A DNA stretch of 64,000 nt from Acanthochlamys bracteata (lineage: Eukaryota; Streptophyta; Magnoliopsida; Pandanales; Velloziaceae): contig CM034131.1 in the NCBI GenBank assembly GCA_019914995.1, positions 10,076,501 to 10,140,500 on the forward strand, in the 5' to 3' direction. Both the position numbers and the translations under genes were made by a program. How positions within the stretch are numbered: the stretch's first letter is position 1; each line of letters opens with the position of its first letter. Below the pieces are notes generated by a model. It saw only the letters and a list, made by a program, of their open reading frames with translations. It searched no databases and was not told the origin of the DNA. Below are positions 1-10,830 of this stretch, in pieces.

Positions 1-60
1 GGTCTGAATGATATGGACACATCTGCAGCAGACAATGCTTATAATACAACCACCTTATAA
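1..60 (+). CDS. Possible C-terminal tail of a gene entering from the left
   Basis: Frame 1 is open from the first base and ends in TAA at 58-60, reading GLNDMDTSAADNAYNTTTL. The following 500 bases look like a plant 3' UTR, being T-rich with ATGT and AATAAA-like stretches. Twenty codons are too few to identify a family, and an open frame of this length can occur by chance. It would make this gene convergent with the NRAMP gene on the other strand. Confidence 0.3.
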   Translation, partial: GLNDMDTSAADNAYNTTTL

Positions 61-833
61 TCTAAGCAATAGTGGAGAACATGATGCATCTTCTCATTTT
101 TGTAACTTGTAGTCGATTTATGTTTGTTCCATGAAGAAAGAAGTGGGGGTTGTGTACCTCACAAAGTACTAATTTGTAGAGTTCTGTTTATGTATTGCAA
201 ACAGTACTTCTCAGGTTGATGTAATGATTCATGTAAGCTATGGGATGTATGTTGTTCGAACAAGATTAAAAGTTGTTACAAGCATAAAGAGTTCATGATC
301 CAAATCTGATACTTTGCGGTGGCAGCTGACATATTGAGTGTATATATGATGCAGATCCTTCTTTTCTATAAATGAACGAAGAAAATATAACGACTGATGT
401 CTGCAAGTGAGTATTGTTGTTTGTGGTTTTAGTGACCTGGTAAAGAAATTTCGAAATCATAGCACCTGATGTTTTGCTGAAAGCAACCGTAGAAACTAGA
501 AATGATGAGCAGAAAAAATCTGATTATATAATAAATCAATTGAATATGGGAATTAGAAGCTGCAATTTGCAGCTGAAACTCAACTTGGTGTATAACTTAT
601 CTAATGTAACGTTCCTGCCTTGGAATACCTTCTGACAATATTTTACAAATTACAACAAAATCTCGATTAAGTCGCTCAATTCTGCCGTCTTTTGGTAATG
701 AGCTCCGTGAGGAACACAAATTCTTCTGTATGCTGCAACAATGTGGCTTCCTGTACTGAGTGACGCATCAGCATTTTGTGTGCCTGTATCAGACTCGATT
801 GCTCAAGCTTCTTCTTTAAGCCTGTGTTGTTTG
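61..833. other. 3' UTR / intergenic stretch
   Basis: No open frame with family resemblance is seen. The right part (roughly 600-833) is probably the 3' UTR of the minus-strand NRAMP gene, and the left part may be the 3' UTR of the gene entering at base 1. Confidence 0.4.
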
Positions 834-3770
834 TCATACCTCAGTGTCGATAAATTTCCTGTGAATTGCTGACGCAAACCGTGCTGGAAAATCACTACCC
901 CAGTTGATGAGATAAATTATGAATGCCACATACAGTAATATCGCAAAGCAAACAACAGAACCAAACAATATCCCTTGTGCCTCGGAGGAGAGGAATTCCA
1001 CTAAGAGGTAGCCATTGATAAGTATTAGAAGTGCAGCAACACTCCATGTTATAACCTGGATCAAAACCAAAATAACCAATGAATAACAAATTTCTGAAGC
1101 ATGAGATCCCAACATCCAGTAAAATTTTGACAATCAAACAGAGAACTAGCAAAAGCAGATTGAAATAACACTGGGAGCAGTAGAGTTTGAAGATGAAATT
1201 GCTTTTACACAGTGGAGGAGCACAATCATGAACTGTGGGGGTAGTCTTCTATGGAACTATGATCTCCTTAGCTTAAAACAAAAAAGAAATCAACTTGTCA
1301 ATTCAAACGGAGCCAATCTCTATGTTGTGACGGGTTAAGTAAGTTTATTCTACAAAACAGAGTAATGGCCCTGAAACAAATGGTCATCTTAGCCTTGACA
1401 TTTGAGGAAATGTATAGCTATTAGTTTCTTTTGAGGAAGCCACTTAACTACCTTATGCATTCAGAAGCACTAGAGCATAAAATTGCTCAATGGTGGCTTT
1501 TGATCTGCTTTTTAGGGATATATAGGTTTCTTTCTTACCTTAGTAATATGTCCAATTTTGAAAACTCCCATGATATGCTCTTTTGATACCAAAGTGAGAA
1601 GTGGAATCAGGGCAAATGGTATCTGGACCGATTGAAGCACATTAAGCCATTCATTTAACACATCTAATGCTGAATCAGATGTGTCGAAAAAAAGAGCAAC
1701 AATAATAGTTGGCACAATTGCAAAACTTCTAGTGATTAAAGATCTAACCCACTTTTTAAGAGGGAGATCAAGAAATCCTCCCATGATGAACTGTCCAGCA
1801 TAGGTACCGGTTATCGTGCTACTCTGACCAGCCGCTAACAAGCCAACTCCCCATATATACAAAATAGGAAATAGCCCTTTCCCGTACTTGGCTTGTAAAA
1901 ACTGACCAGCATTCTCAAGTCCTATGCTTCCTGCTACTTTACTGCCATAGAATCCCTTTGCGAAAACTGTTGTGACGAACAAATTAATCATGAAGGAAAC
2001 AACAAGTGCAGCAGTCGATTCTATTGAATAGTACTTTAGTGCTTCTTGGACATGAGTCCTTTTTGTGGGGTCAACCTTTCTAGATTGTACAAGAGCTGAA
2101 TGCAAGAAAACATTATGGGGCATGATCACACATCCAACTAAGCCGACAGCTTGCCTTATGGTTTTCGAGCTGAGCTTGGGGAGCAAAACACCTGAATAGA
2201 AATGAAACAGGTACTACATATAAAGTTTTCTTTAATCAATCAACAAGAACTGAAATGACCAAGATTTTGTATTAAAGTACCAAGTAATAGCTCTCTTCCA
2301 TTGGGCTTCGTTTCACAAACATAATAGCAAATGAAATTGCCATCGTTGCAATCAGGACTGCAAAAAAACCTTCTAACTTCCTGACTCCATAGTTCTCAAG
2401 TAAAAGCAAAATGAAGCTGCAAAAGAATTATGCGGTTAAAGTCCATTTATGAAGTCAATGACAACATTGATAGAAACAGGAAAATATGTGAATGGTATAT
2501 TGTGAAACATTAAAATGTTACATAGAGCTTAACTAAGCAGACGTCCTTACTTTCTCAAGGAACTATAAGCACATCTTTCAAGCAGAAGAAGTTTAGCATC
2601 CTACAATCTCCTAAGGTGTATATTCCATATTTTAGAAAGCTTAGAAGAGGTGTATATTCCATAGTTTAGATAGCACAGAAGAGGTGTACTGCTAGAACTT
2701 AGAAGCTACATCTGCTTTTTTGACTACACTTGCAAAGACGACTTAGTAATGAAGTTATTCCAAGTTTTAAAGCACACTTCAGCTCTCCAGCTCCTTCAAT
2801 TGGTCATTGGACAGGAAAATCATGAAATGCTGTTCTTCGAAACAGTGAAGTATCACACCAAACATACAACAAATTGTAATAACAACTGCATTTATGTAAC
2901 CTGTCTTAAAGTTAATACACACAACAATCCAAGGCAGTATCACCAAATATTCCCAAACCGTCACCCAGTTGGTACCAAGGAAAAAGAACTAGACAACAAG
3001 ACAAACTTACAAACTTACCAATAAAATGCAGTGAACAGAAAACAACAAGCTGGAAAGACAATTCAACGTCGTATATATAACTAATCGGACTAAACTCCAT
3101 TAAACATAAAAACCATATTAAAACCTATCAAGATAACTGGAAATAAGTCCAACAATAAACCTCACCAATCAAGTGCAGTGATGACGACGCCAGCCCAAAG
3201 AGGCAGAAATCCAGCACTAAGAATCTTAATGGCGATCGCGCTACCGATAACTTCCTGTATATCAGCTCCGATCAACGCTGTCTCTGCCATCACCCACAAC
3301 AAATACCTCGCCCAATCAGGGTAATTCTCTCTACACAATTCCGCCAAATGCTTCCCTGTAGCAACACCTAATCTTGCAGACAATAACTGAATCAAAAGCC
3401 CAATTCCTGTTGCCCATAACAACAACCAAAGCAACGAATATCCAGCAACAGCTCCAGCTTGTAGATCTCCTTCAAGATTTCCGGGATCGAGAAAAGCTAT
3501 ACTCATTAAAAACCCTGGTCCGGTGAACAACCAAAGCTTTTTCCAAGAAAACGGTGGTGTGTTTCCGTTGAATTCATCATCAAAATCGTTGCTTTGGTTG
3601 TTCAAGATTGTGATTTTCTCGCTAGATTCGTAAGCTGATGGAAGTAAAGAGCTTTGTTCTTCATCTTCTTGAAACATTGATGATGAAATCTGTAAGGGTA
3701 GAACGAAAGAATTCGGGCTGTCGTTGTTGTTGTTGAGATCCGTTGATTCTGTTACTTTACTTGGTTCCAT
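834..3770 (-). CDS. NRAMP2: NRAMP divalent metal transporter (NRAMP2/3/4 type)
   Basis: Proton-coupled importer of Mn/Fe-type divalent metals in an endomembrane. Four exons on the minus strand: 3770-3166, 2416-2281, about 2191-1539, and 1055-834 (TGA). The family hallmarks are present: DPGN at residues 95-98 in the first membrane helix, [11 protein letters not shown] in helix 6, and [18 protein letters not shown]. The N-terminal tail has an acidic dileucine signal, E38-QSS-LL, as in tonoplast/TGN members. Wording such as [18 protein letters not shown] resembles the Arabidopsis NRAMP2 branch more than NRAMP3/4; this is from memory. Oddity: exon 2 ends in phase 0 (TTG|GTACTT), while the conserved start of exon 3 (GVLLPKLSS after CAG at 2192) needs phase 1. 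Either one base has been lost, or an upstream acceptor (TATGTAG, exon from 2213) adds seven residues in frame. The end of exon 2 ([11 protein letters not shown]) also departs from the family. Confidence 0.88.
2610..2690. repeat. Two-copy tandem repeat of about 40 bp in NRAMP intron 1
   Basis: The phrase AGGTGTATATTCCATA.TTTAGA occurs twice, followed each time by AGAAG and a third AGGTGTA start. It lies inside the first intron and has no evident function. Confidence 0.6.
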
Positions 3771-3941
3771 TGTAGAGTTGAAACTTTCTCGTTGTTATTC
3801 GAAGAAGTAAACAAAATGGCTTTTGTTTTCGGGTTGTTCGATTTTGGATTTAATAACGGATTTCGGGTTTTGGATTCTTGCAGTAAAGTAAAGGGCCTAA
3901 AGGCAGTGTGGATGACACACGGTAAGGTCATCACATGACTG

Positions 3942-3949
3942 ACACGTGG
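3942..3949. promoter_or_regulatory. G-box / ABRE-like element upstream of NRAMP
   Basis: ACACGTGG, with the palindromic core CACGTG, lies about 175 bases upstream of the NRAMP start codon, within the region between divergently arranged NRAMP and SPP. This core is bound by plant bZIP and bHLH factors. Activity here is inferred from position and sequence only. Confidence 0.4.
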
Positions 3950-3989
3950 GTACAAACATCCGCGTGGACATATACATGCAGAAATCAAG

Positions 3990-5475
3990 GAAAATAGTGA
4001 AAATGCATAGTTGTTCTTTTTTTTAAAATAATTTTTTTATAGAAGCTTTAGCACTAAATGATTCTGAACAGAACTTAAGAAAAAGAATTAGCAATATTTT
4101 ATTGATAGGGAGTGCTGAGATTTGAGATCTTTCTTTAAATTGGCATCTAAATAATGAAACATGAATTATTTGGAAATCATTATATCTGAAAGTGATTAGA
4201 TGTTAGTTTAACTGGTGAAAATAGATGGATTCCATTATGAATGATCACTAGATCTCAGAGAAGATATCATGCGATTTTTTTTGTTAATATTTTTTTTACC
4301 ATTGTTGTGTGATTCATGTAGGAGTCCCGTTTGTCCTTTCAAAGCGAAAAGTTCGTGTTTATCATAGTTGTGAAAAAAAAAAAAAAAAAAAAATTTTCAG
4401 TTATGGAGTTAATAAAGTTAAAAACTTCAAATTAGTATAAATAAATTGAGTGTAATAGATGGAGTTAGATCCAGCAATGTAAAATGGGCTAGTTCAATCC
4501 AGACTGGGCTTACATGGAGCCCGATAGATCCATTAATAGTATCCAACTATTTTTTTATTATTTGAAAGTTAATGCAATTAACTCCATTTCTGGAATTAAA
4601 TTTCATTCCGCAACAGTTTCAACTTTTCTTCTCTCGATCTTCTTCCTCTTCTTCTTCGCTGAAAAAGGAAGACTCCAGTTCTGATCTTCCCAGATCTTTT
4701 AGTTTTTTGCTCGGCGGAGAGGAGAGGTAACACTATAGCTTGCTTGCTCGTTCCTTTGATGAATATTCATAATTTCACAACTTTTTGTTTTTTGTTTCTG
4801 AGTTGGGGGTTTAGGGTTTGAGCTATAAAAATTCGTGTTTTGGATTTGTCGTGATTCTAAAGGATCATTGTTTTTTTCTCGTGAGGGGAGAGGTTTTAAT
4901 TGTTCCAGATCGCGAGATTTTGTTTTGTATGAATCTTATCGTGTTGTGTTTTAGTTTGAAGCCCTTGGTTTCGATTCAATTACTTTTTAGATGAAGTTTT
5001 GTATTGTTCTTTTCGTGGGCACCGTGGCACCGTTTGTTGTTGTAAGAATTTGATTACTCTCAATCCATGAGAAATTTGTTTATATGATATATAATAAAAG
5101 AAAGATTAAGTATTTGACATGTTCACGAGAGAGTCTTCGTACTTTTGTTATATACACATACGTGCAAACTGGAAACGATTTTCTGTTATTTCTGAGATTT
5201 ATGTGATTCTGCAACAAAATTTGTGTTTTAATTTCTACGGAATATCTGCATGTAGATCTTGCTCAGATATTCTGATAATTGATGTATTATAGAGCCATGT
5301 GCTTCTGCTTCTGCTCCTGCTGATATGTGGTCTTTTGTTGTAGTGTCAGGGTTACGCTGGGAGGATACAGAAAGTAGGCTTTTTTGAACATTAGTTGTAT
5401 TTGAACCAAGCTTTTAGGTTGTGATACATTTCAAGTAGCCTCTTGCTCGTGAATTCTTCAGCTGATAAGGTAGAC
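3990..5475 (+). promoter_or_regulatory. SPP promoter, 5' UTR and probable 5' UTR intron
   Basis: This stretch separates NRAMP (-) from SPP (+). It holds a long A run at 4374-4392. From about 4610 it becomes CT-rich (TTCTTCTTCCTCTTCTTCTTC), typical of a plant 5' UTR. A donor-like GAG|GTAACA at about 4726 and a T-rich run up to about 5460 suggest a leader intron before the ATG. No other gene is seen. Confidence 0.45.
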
Positions 5476-8400
5476 ATGAAGGCCCATGAGCGAGCTGCTA
5501 ACTTTGCCCTTGCAGGTATGCTCTGTATGTAGGAATTGAGTACTGTTTGTTATTCTAGCATTGGTTGTAGTTTTATAACTAAATATTGTCATCTCTTTGG
5601 TAAGTGAACACCTGGAATAACTTGTAATTTTTGTGTGAACTCTGGCTTTACTGCTATGGTTAATATGGAAGGGAAGCTGTTTTCCAAAACAATACGTTTC
5701 TTAGAAATTTTTTGTGTTCGTTAGAGTTAGTTTTTGTAATTGCTGCTGAATTGAAAGTATAAAGCTTTTTCTTTGAAAAGCTTATGCTAGTGCCTGTCTT
5801 TACTTATTCTTCTACCCGCTTACTGATTATTCTCTTTTACCTTGTAATATGATCCTCTTTTGCTGCGGTATTGATAATCTAAGGCTTTTTATTGCAAAAG
5901 CTTATGCTAGTGCCTGTCTTTACTTATTCTTCTCTTTCTTACTGATTATTCTCTTTTTCCTTGTATGAACCTCTTTTTGGTGTTTGTGCTATTGTACATT
6001 CCCATTAGAGCTTTCAACTTCCCATCTATCTCCTTCACCATGGAATTTAAAGTTATCACATTTGACAGTGTTTTGTGAAAATCTTGTTGTTCTCCTATTC
6101 TCGTCTTAATTTTCTATGTGCCACTCTCCTCCTTTCACCTCTTAGTGGGTGTTGTTGATATCTTCTAGGGAATTCTAGTCGATGGAAATCATGCCGTATT
6201 TGTACTTCCTTATTTCGAGTATATCACTATAAGGTGCTTGGGAGTAAAAGCCATTAGGTGCGTTAATTATATCATTGACTTTAGCCTGTTGTTTACAGCT
6301 TTGACCTTCGCACCACTTGTGATGAAGATAAATCCCAACTTAAATGTAGTTATGACGGCATGCTTGACTGTATATGTTGGATCCTATCGGTCAGTGAAGT
6401 CAACACCACCATCGGTAAGTGTGCTTCACTGTTGTTCTAAATGATTAGTCTTTAATTTAGCTTGGCTAAATTCCAATGACATGACCTTTTATACTCGCAG
6501 GAGACAATGTCAAATGAGCACGCAATGCGCTTCCCAATCATCGGGAGTGCGATGTTGTTGTCTCTCTTTTTACTCTTCAAATTTCTTTCAAAAGATTTAG
6601 TTAATGCTGTTCTCACAGCCTACTTCTTTGTACTGGGAATTGTTGCCTTATCGTATGTCCTCTCTCACTATTTAAGAGTCTTGGCTCATTCTATGATAAT
6701 TTGCTGTACAATGATCTTTTTTTCCCCCTGTTTGCAGGGCAACGATACTGCCTTCAATTAAACGCTTTCTTCCAAGACAGTGGAATGAGCATCTCATTGT
6801 TTTGCAGTTCCCTTACATCCCATGTATGCTTTTATTTACCTATTTTCATCTACAAGCTATTGTTTTATTATTTTTTAGCATATGAATTTAAAGTGCCTAT
6901 TATTCATGCTACATTTATCACATAATAAGTGACAATAGGTTTTCATTCTTTGTGATGAATGTTCTCAGTTTTGCGTCTTATTTAATGTGCATCCAAATTC
7001 TGCATAGCTTTCATTTGTAGTCTCTTAGCCACATAAGCAGCTTTATAGTAGATTATGAAGTATGATAAGATGTTTTATTGCTACTTGTTTTCTCACATAA
7101 TGTTTTTGGGTCCCAGTCTGCCAATCTCTGGTTGCTGTGCAATAACTAGCTGCTTTCTATAAGTAAATTTATTATGGTTAACCATCTAATCAAGGGACTG
7201 GGGTTTGTCTGTGTTTCCCTTGCAAAGATAAATTGAGAACAATTACTAACACGAGGATCCAGTGCATTCTGTTGGAGTATTTTATATTATGAGAAGCATC
7301 TTTTGTTACTTGTGAGAAGAGAATTATTTTTGTACATTGAGCCAAAGTTCAAGTCTTTGTACCAATTTCTAGAACAAGTTGAGCGAATACTCCTTGTAGT
7401 ACATATTTTTCCCTTTCTCTTTTCATTTGTTTTTTCTATCTTAGAAGTTTCAGTGTAGAGCCCTCACTTGCGACTGATTGAGCTTTCACCATCTTGATTA
7501 TCTTGTTTGAAGATGGTTTTTGAACTGTTTTTTTTTTTTTTTTTCTGTAGTACAAACATATCATTTGAATTCCTTCTGATGTTTTGGTTGTAGGGGTGAT
7601 GGTTTTTGTATTTGCTTAATGCAGCTGCTTCAGTGGAATTCACCAAGTCTCAGATTGTGGCATCTATTCCAGGAACATTTTTCTGTATATGGTATGCTAA
7701 GCAGAAGCATTGGCTTGCAAATAACATCTTGGGGATTGCATTCTGCATTCAGGTTTGCCTATCTATTTTTAGCACTGTATGGGTGAAACAGCAGCTATAT
7801 AAGCCTCACTAGGAAGAGTTGTATTCTGAAAGATGAACAAATGTGTACCATGAAGCACATTCTTTTTATTTTCAGCATTCTTTTTTCTTATGGTTTCCTT
7901 TGACTCAGTAGATAGAAATGTAGTGATCTTGTTCACCTTTAGCTTAGGATCCCATCTTTCTCTCCTGGATGAATTTTATCACTCAGTTTCCTGTCCGAGT
8001 CCATCACCCTTGGGGACTTTGAATAGATTGAGGAGCAACTTTTAACTCTGTGTTGTTTCTTACTCTAAAATCAAGTTTCCTGACTGCGAACTGTCACATA
8101 TATACCTGAAGAATGTTGTGAAAGAATCTGTTGTTCTATGGAGTATAACAAGGCTCTTGTTGTTTTTTGTTGAATATTCTTCTGCAAGCTTAGTAATGTG
8201 GTGTTGCACATATTTTGCAGGGTATAGAGATGCTATCATTGGGATCATTTAAAACTGGTGCTATTCTACTGGTATGGAAGATAAAATGACATTTCTTTTA
8301 GTCGGAAGTGATCATTTTTCTATCTTATTGTTGATCTCATTGTTTCTTGTATTTGTAGCTTTTTAACCTGTATGTCACTCATTAGAATGATTGTTATTGA

Positions 8401-9525
8401 TAAAAATGTTTGCGTCCGTTGGTTTGCTTCAATGATTGCAATTTATTATCTTTCTAATTTTCTATAGTTTAGCACATACCGGGCTGGTGCCATATGTTGT
8501 TTTGAGAATAGTGATGGGATTGCAAGTCCTTTTCTTTGAAGGAGTGGTAACCATCAGTTATTGCTGTTTGCTATATGATTGTTCATTCAATCTACTAAAT
8601 TTGAACTGTACGTTTTTTGTTCCCCGTATATCAATTGATGGATTTGGCCACTTTTTCTTTTGTAGGCAGGATTGTTTGTGTATGATATATTCTGGGTATT
8701 CTTTACTCCTGTGATGGTTAGCGTTGCTAAGTCTTTCGATGCGCCTATTAAGGTTTGTATATCTTGTGACCCGCTTTTGCATTTATTCCTTGATATATGG
8801 GTAGGAAAAAGCTATCTTTTAATTACCCTTTTTCTGTTATGCAGCTTCTATTTCCGACATCGGATGTTTCCCGACCTTTCTCCATGCTTGGGCTGGGTGA
8901 TATTGTAATTCCTGGTGAGGAACTTGTTTCCAACCTCCCTTTCCCTAACATCTTTATGGTCTTTTTTTTTCTTTAGTTCGTTCTTTGTTTTGCCAAAGGA
9001 GTTGTCAGTCTCTTTCTTAATGCTCTGTAACATGAATGGACAGGCATTTTTGTTGCTTTGGCATTGCGATTTGATGTTTCTAGAGGAAAGAAGAATAGGT
9101 ACTTCAACAGTGCATTTGCTGGATATGCAGTTGGTTTGATTGTCACAATTGTTGTGATGCATTGGTTTCAAGCAGCACAGGTGACCTTTATTAGCCAGCT
9201 TTAATGGTATTTGTTTCTTGTAATCCTTACTGATGTTGACATCCTCTTACTGTCCAATTTGCAGCCTGCACTTCTGTATATAGTACCAGGTGTTATTGGA
9301 TTTGTTGCGGCTCACTGCGTCAAGCATGGGGAAGTGAAGGAGGTATGAGGACATCATACTCTCTCATATATCTTACTTCGTCGTACTTTTGATTGCTAAA
9401 ATGAGCTAAAAATGGTTTTTATTCATTTGACATAGCTCTTGAACTACGATGAATCCAAAACCGCATCTGACGCTAGTAGTTCTAAATCAGAAGATGATGC
9501 CGAGCCTGAGAAGAAGACAGAATAA
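5476..9525 (+). CDS. SPP: Signal peptide peptidase (intramembrane aspartyl protease)
   Basis: Cleaves leftover signal peptides inside the ER membrane. Eleven exons: 5476-5515, 6299-6414, 6501-6652, 6738-6823, 7625-7752, 8221-8271, 8666-8752, 8845-8914, 9044-9180, 9265-9342, 9436-9525. They sum to 345 codons (344 aa), the same length I recall for Arabidopsis SPP, and all phases close. The catalytic pair is present: VYDIF (Asp198) and GLGD (Asp239), followed by the PAL motif at 290-292. The segment MSNEHAMRFPIIGSAMLL, after the second membrane helix, is near-identical to other plant SPPs. The protein ends KKTE, a canonical KKXX di-lysine ER-retrieval signal. The start ATG fits the conserved N-terminus (MK..ER.AN.ALA). 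No disruption was found. Confidence 0.95.
5761..5990. repeat. Two-copy 120-bp tandem repeat in SPP intron 1
   Basis: The block starting AAAGCTTATGCTAGTGCCTG at 5777 recurs at exactly +120 (5897), followed by the same TTTACTTATTCTTCT and ACTGATTATTCTCTTTT phrases. It is intronic and probably arose by replication slippage or unequal crossing-over. Confidence 0.75.
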
Positions 9526-10830
9526 CTTTTGTCTAGCGTCAAATTTTTTATGTTAACATTCGTAGAGCTCCATGTTGGGACTTGGGAGCTCCATACAGAC
9601 AACATGTGAAAGTACCTGAGTACTATAAGAACTAAATGCATCTTGTCACATAGGTCATTTGATTAGTAAGTATATTTTCGGATATTTATAAATTTTATCC
9701 GTGTTGGTAGTGGTACTTGGGTCTTGGTCGTATGCTTTATGCTTAATGCGTACAATTTTATTTGTTCGCCATATTCGGTAGCATTTTGGTACAACTAGGA
9801 GGAGACGTCTATTCGGATGCGTTTGAAAGTGCTTATAAAATAGAATTTTTTTAAAATAAAAATATTTTTATTTTTTTTTAAAAAATAAGTTTTATTTTTT
9901 TTATTTTTAAAAAAATAATAAAAATATATAATAAAAAATTTTATTTTATATTTTTATTTTTAAAAATTTTGAAATTTTTTTTTATATATTTATAAAATAT
10001 ATATTAAAAAATATAAAATAAAAAAAATAAATAAGGCGCGTTTGAAATGCTATGCCAAACGCAGCAAATTGGTAGTAGGTAGACATGCTGATGATGTATT
10101 TCGTGAGAAGAACACGTTTAATGATAGTATTATTATACTGGAAATATCATTTACCCTTAATATCATTTGCATAGGGCGTGTTTATTAAATTCTAAATTTT
10201 TTTTGAAAAAATGAGTTATTCAAAAGTGATTTTTTTGTTTAAATTTGAGTTTGAAGATAAAAATTTTAGTTTTAAAATTTATAGTTTACAAAAATTGAAT
10301 GTTTAATTTGTTTAAAATGAGTTAAAATTTAAAGATAGATTTAGAAAAGTGAATTTGAAATGTTATTAAATCGTGTCCTACGGGAAAAATATTCAAGTGA
10401 CAAGACTAGTCTTTGGATAATCCTTTAGTCAAAGTAAAACAGTGATGATGTGGAGATTCAATTGCCTTTTGGATTCCACGGTAGACAATTTTTGTCGGGT
10501 CATTTTCTCAAACTTAGCCCAGTTGAACAATATAGACTCAGATCGGATCAGTATTAAGACCAAGCCACACCAATTCAAATCGAGTGTGGTGAAAAATCGA
10601 GAGAGAATCCAGGCACGCTAGTATAACGCGCCGTCTCTACGTTATATGTGGGTCCCACCAAAGCAACAGCGAGAAGCTCACGCCATCCATCCTCGATTTT
10701 CATCACGGTACCGCTCCAGTATTCCACCGCCACCAAACAAAGTAAAAACCGTTCATCTTAGTTCTTGCGATAGAATTGAATATCAACAGCCGAGAAAAGA
10801 GAGGGGGTGGAGGTGGTGGTCGGGATATAC
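9526..10830. other. Intergenic region between SPP and the DUF760 gene
   Basis: SPP 3' UTR to about 9720, then an AT-rich MITE-like element (listed separately), then AT-rich DNA to about 10400. The GC-richer stretch from about 10600 is presumably the promoter and 5' UTR of the next gene. No further coding region is seen. Confidence 0.5.
9815..10065. mobile_element. AT-rich MITE-like element with GCGTTTG ends
   Basis: The left end GGATGCGTTTGAAAGTGC and the right end TATGCCAAACGCAGC are inverted with respect to each other (TGCGTTTG against CAAACGCA) and bound about 230 bp of almost pure A/T. Similar AT-rich blocks starting '...GTGCTTATAAAATA' recur near 16210, 40215 and 55549, so this looks like a dispersed family. 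The exact target duplication is unclear. Confidence 0.5.

Noticed and set aside
2749..3024. 91-codon plus-strand frame opposite NRAMP
   Set aside because: It lies wholly in NRAMP intron 1 and has no protein resemblance.
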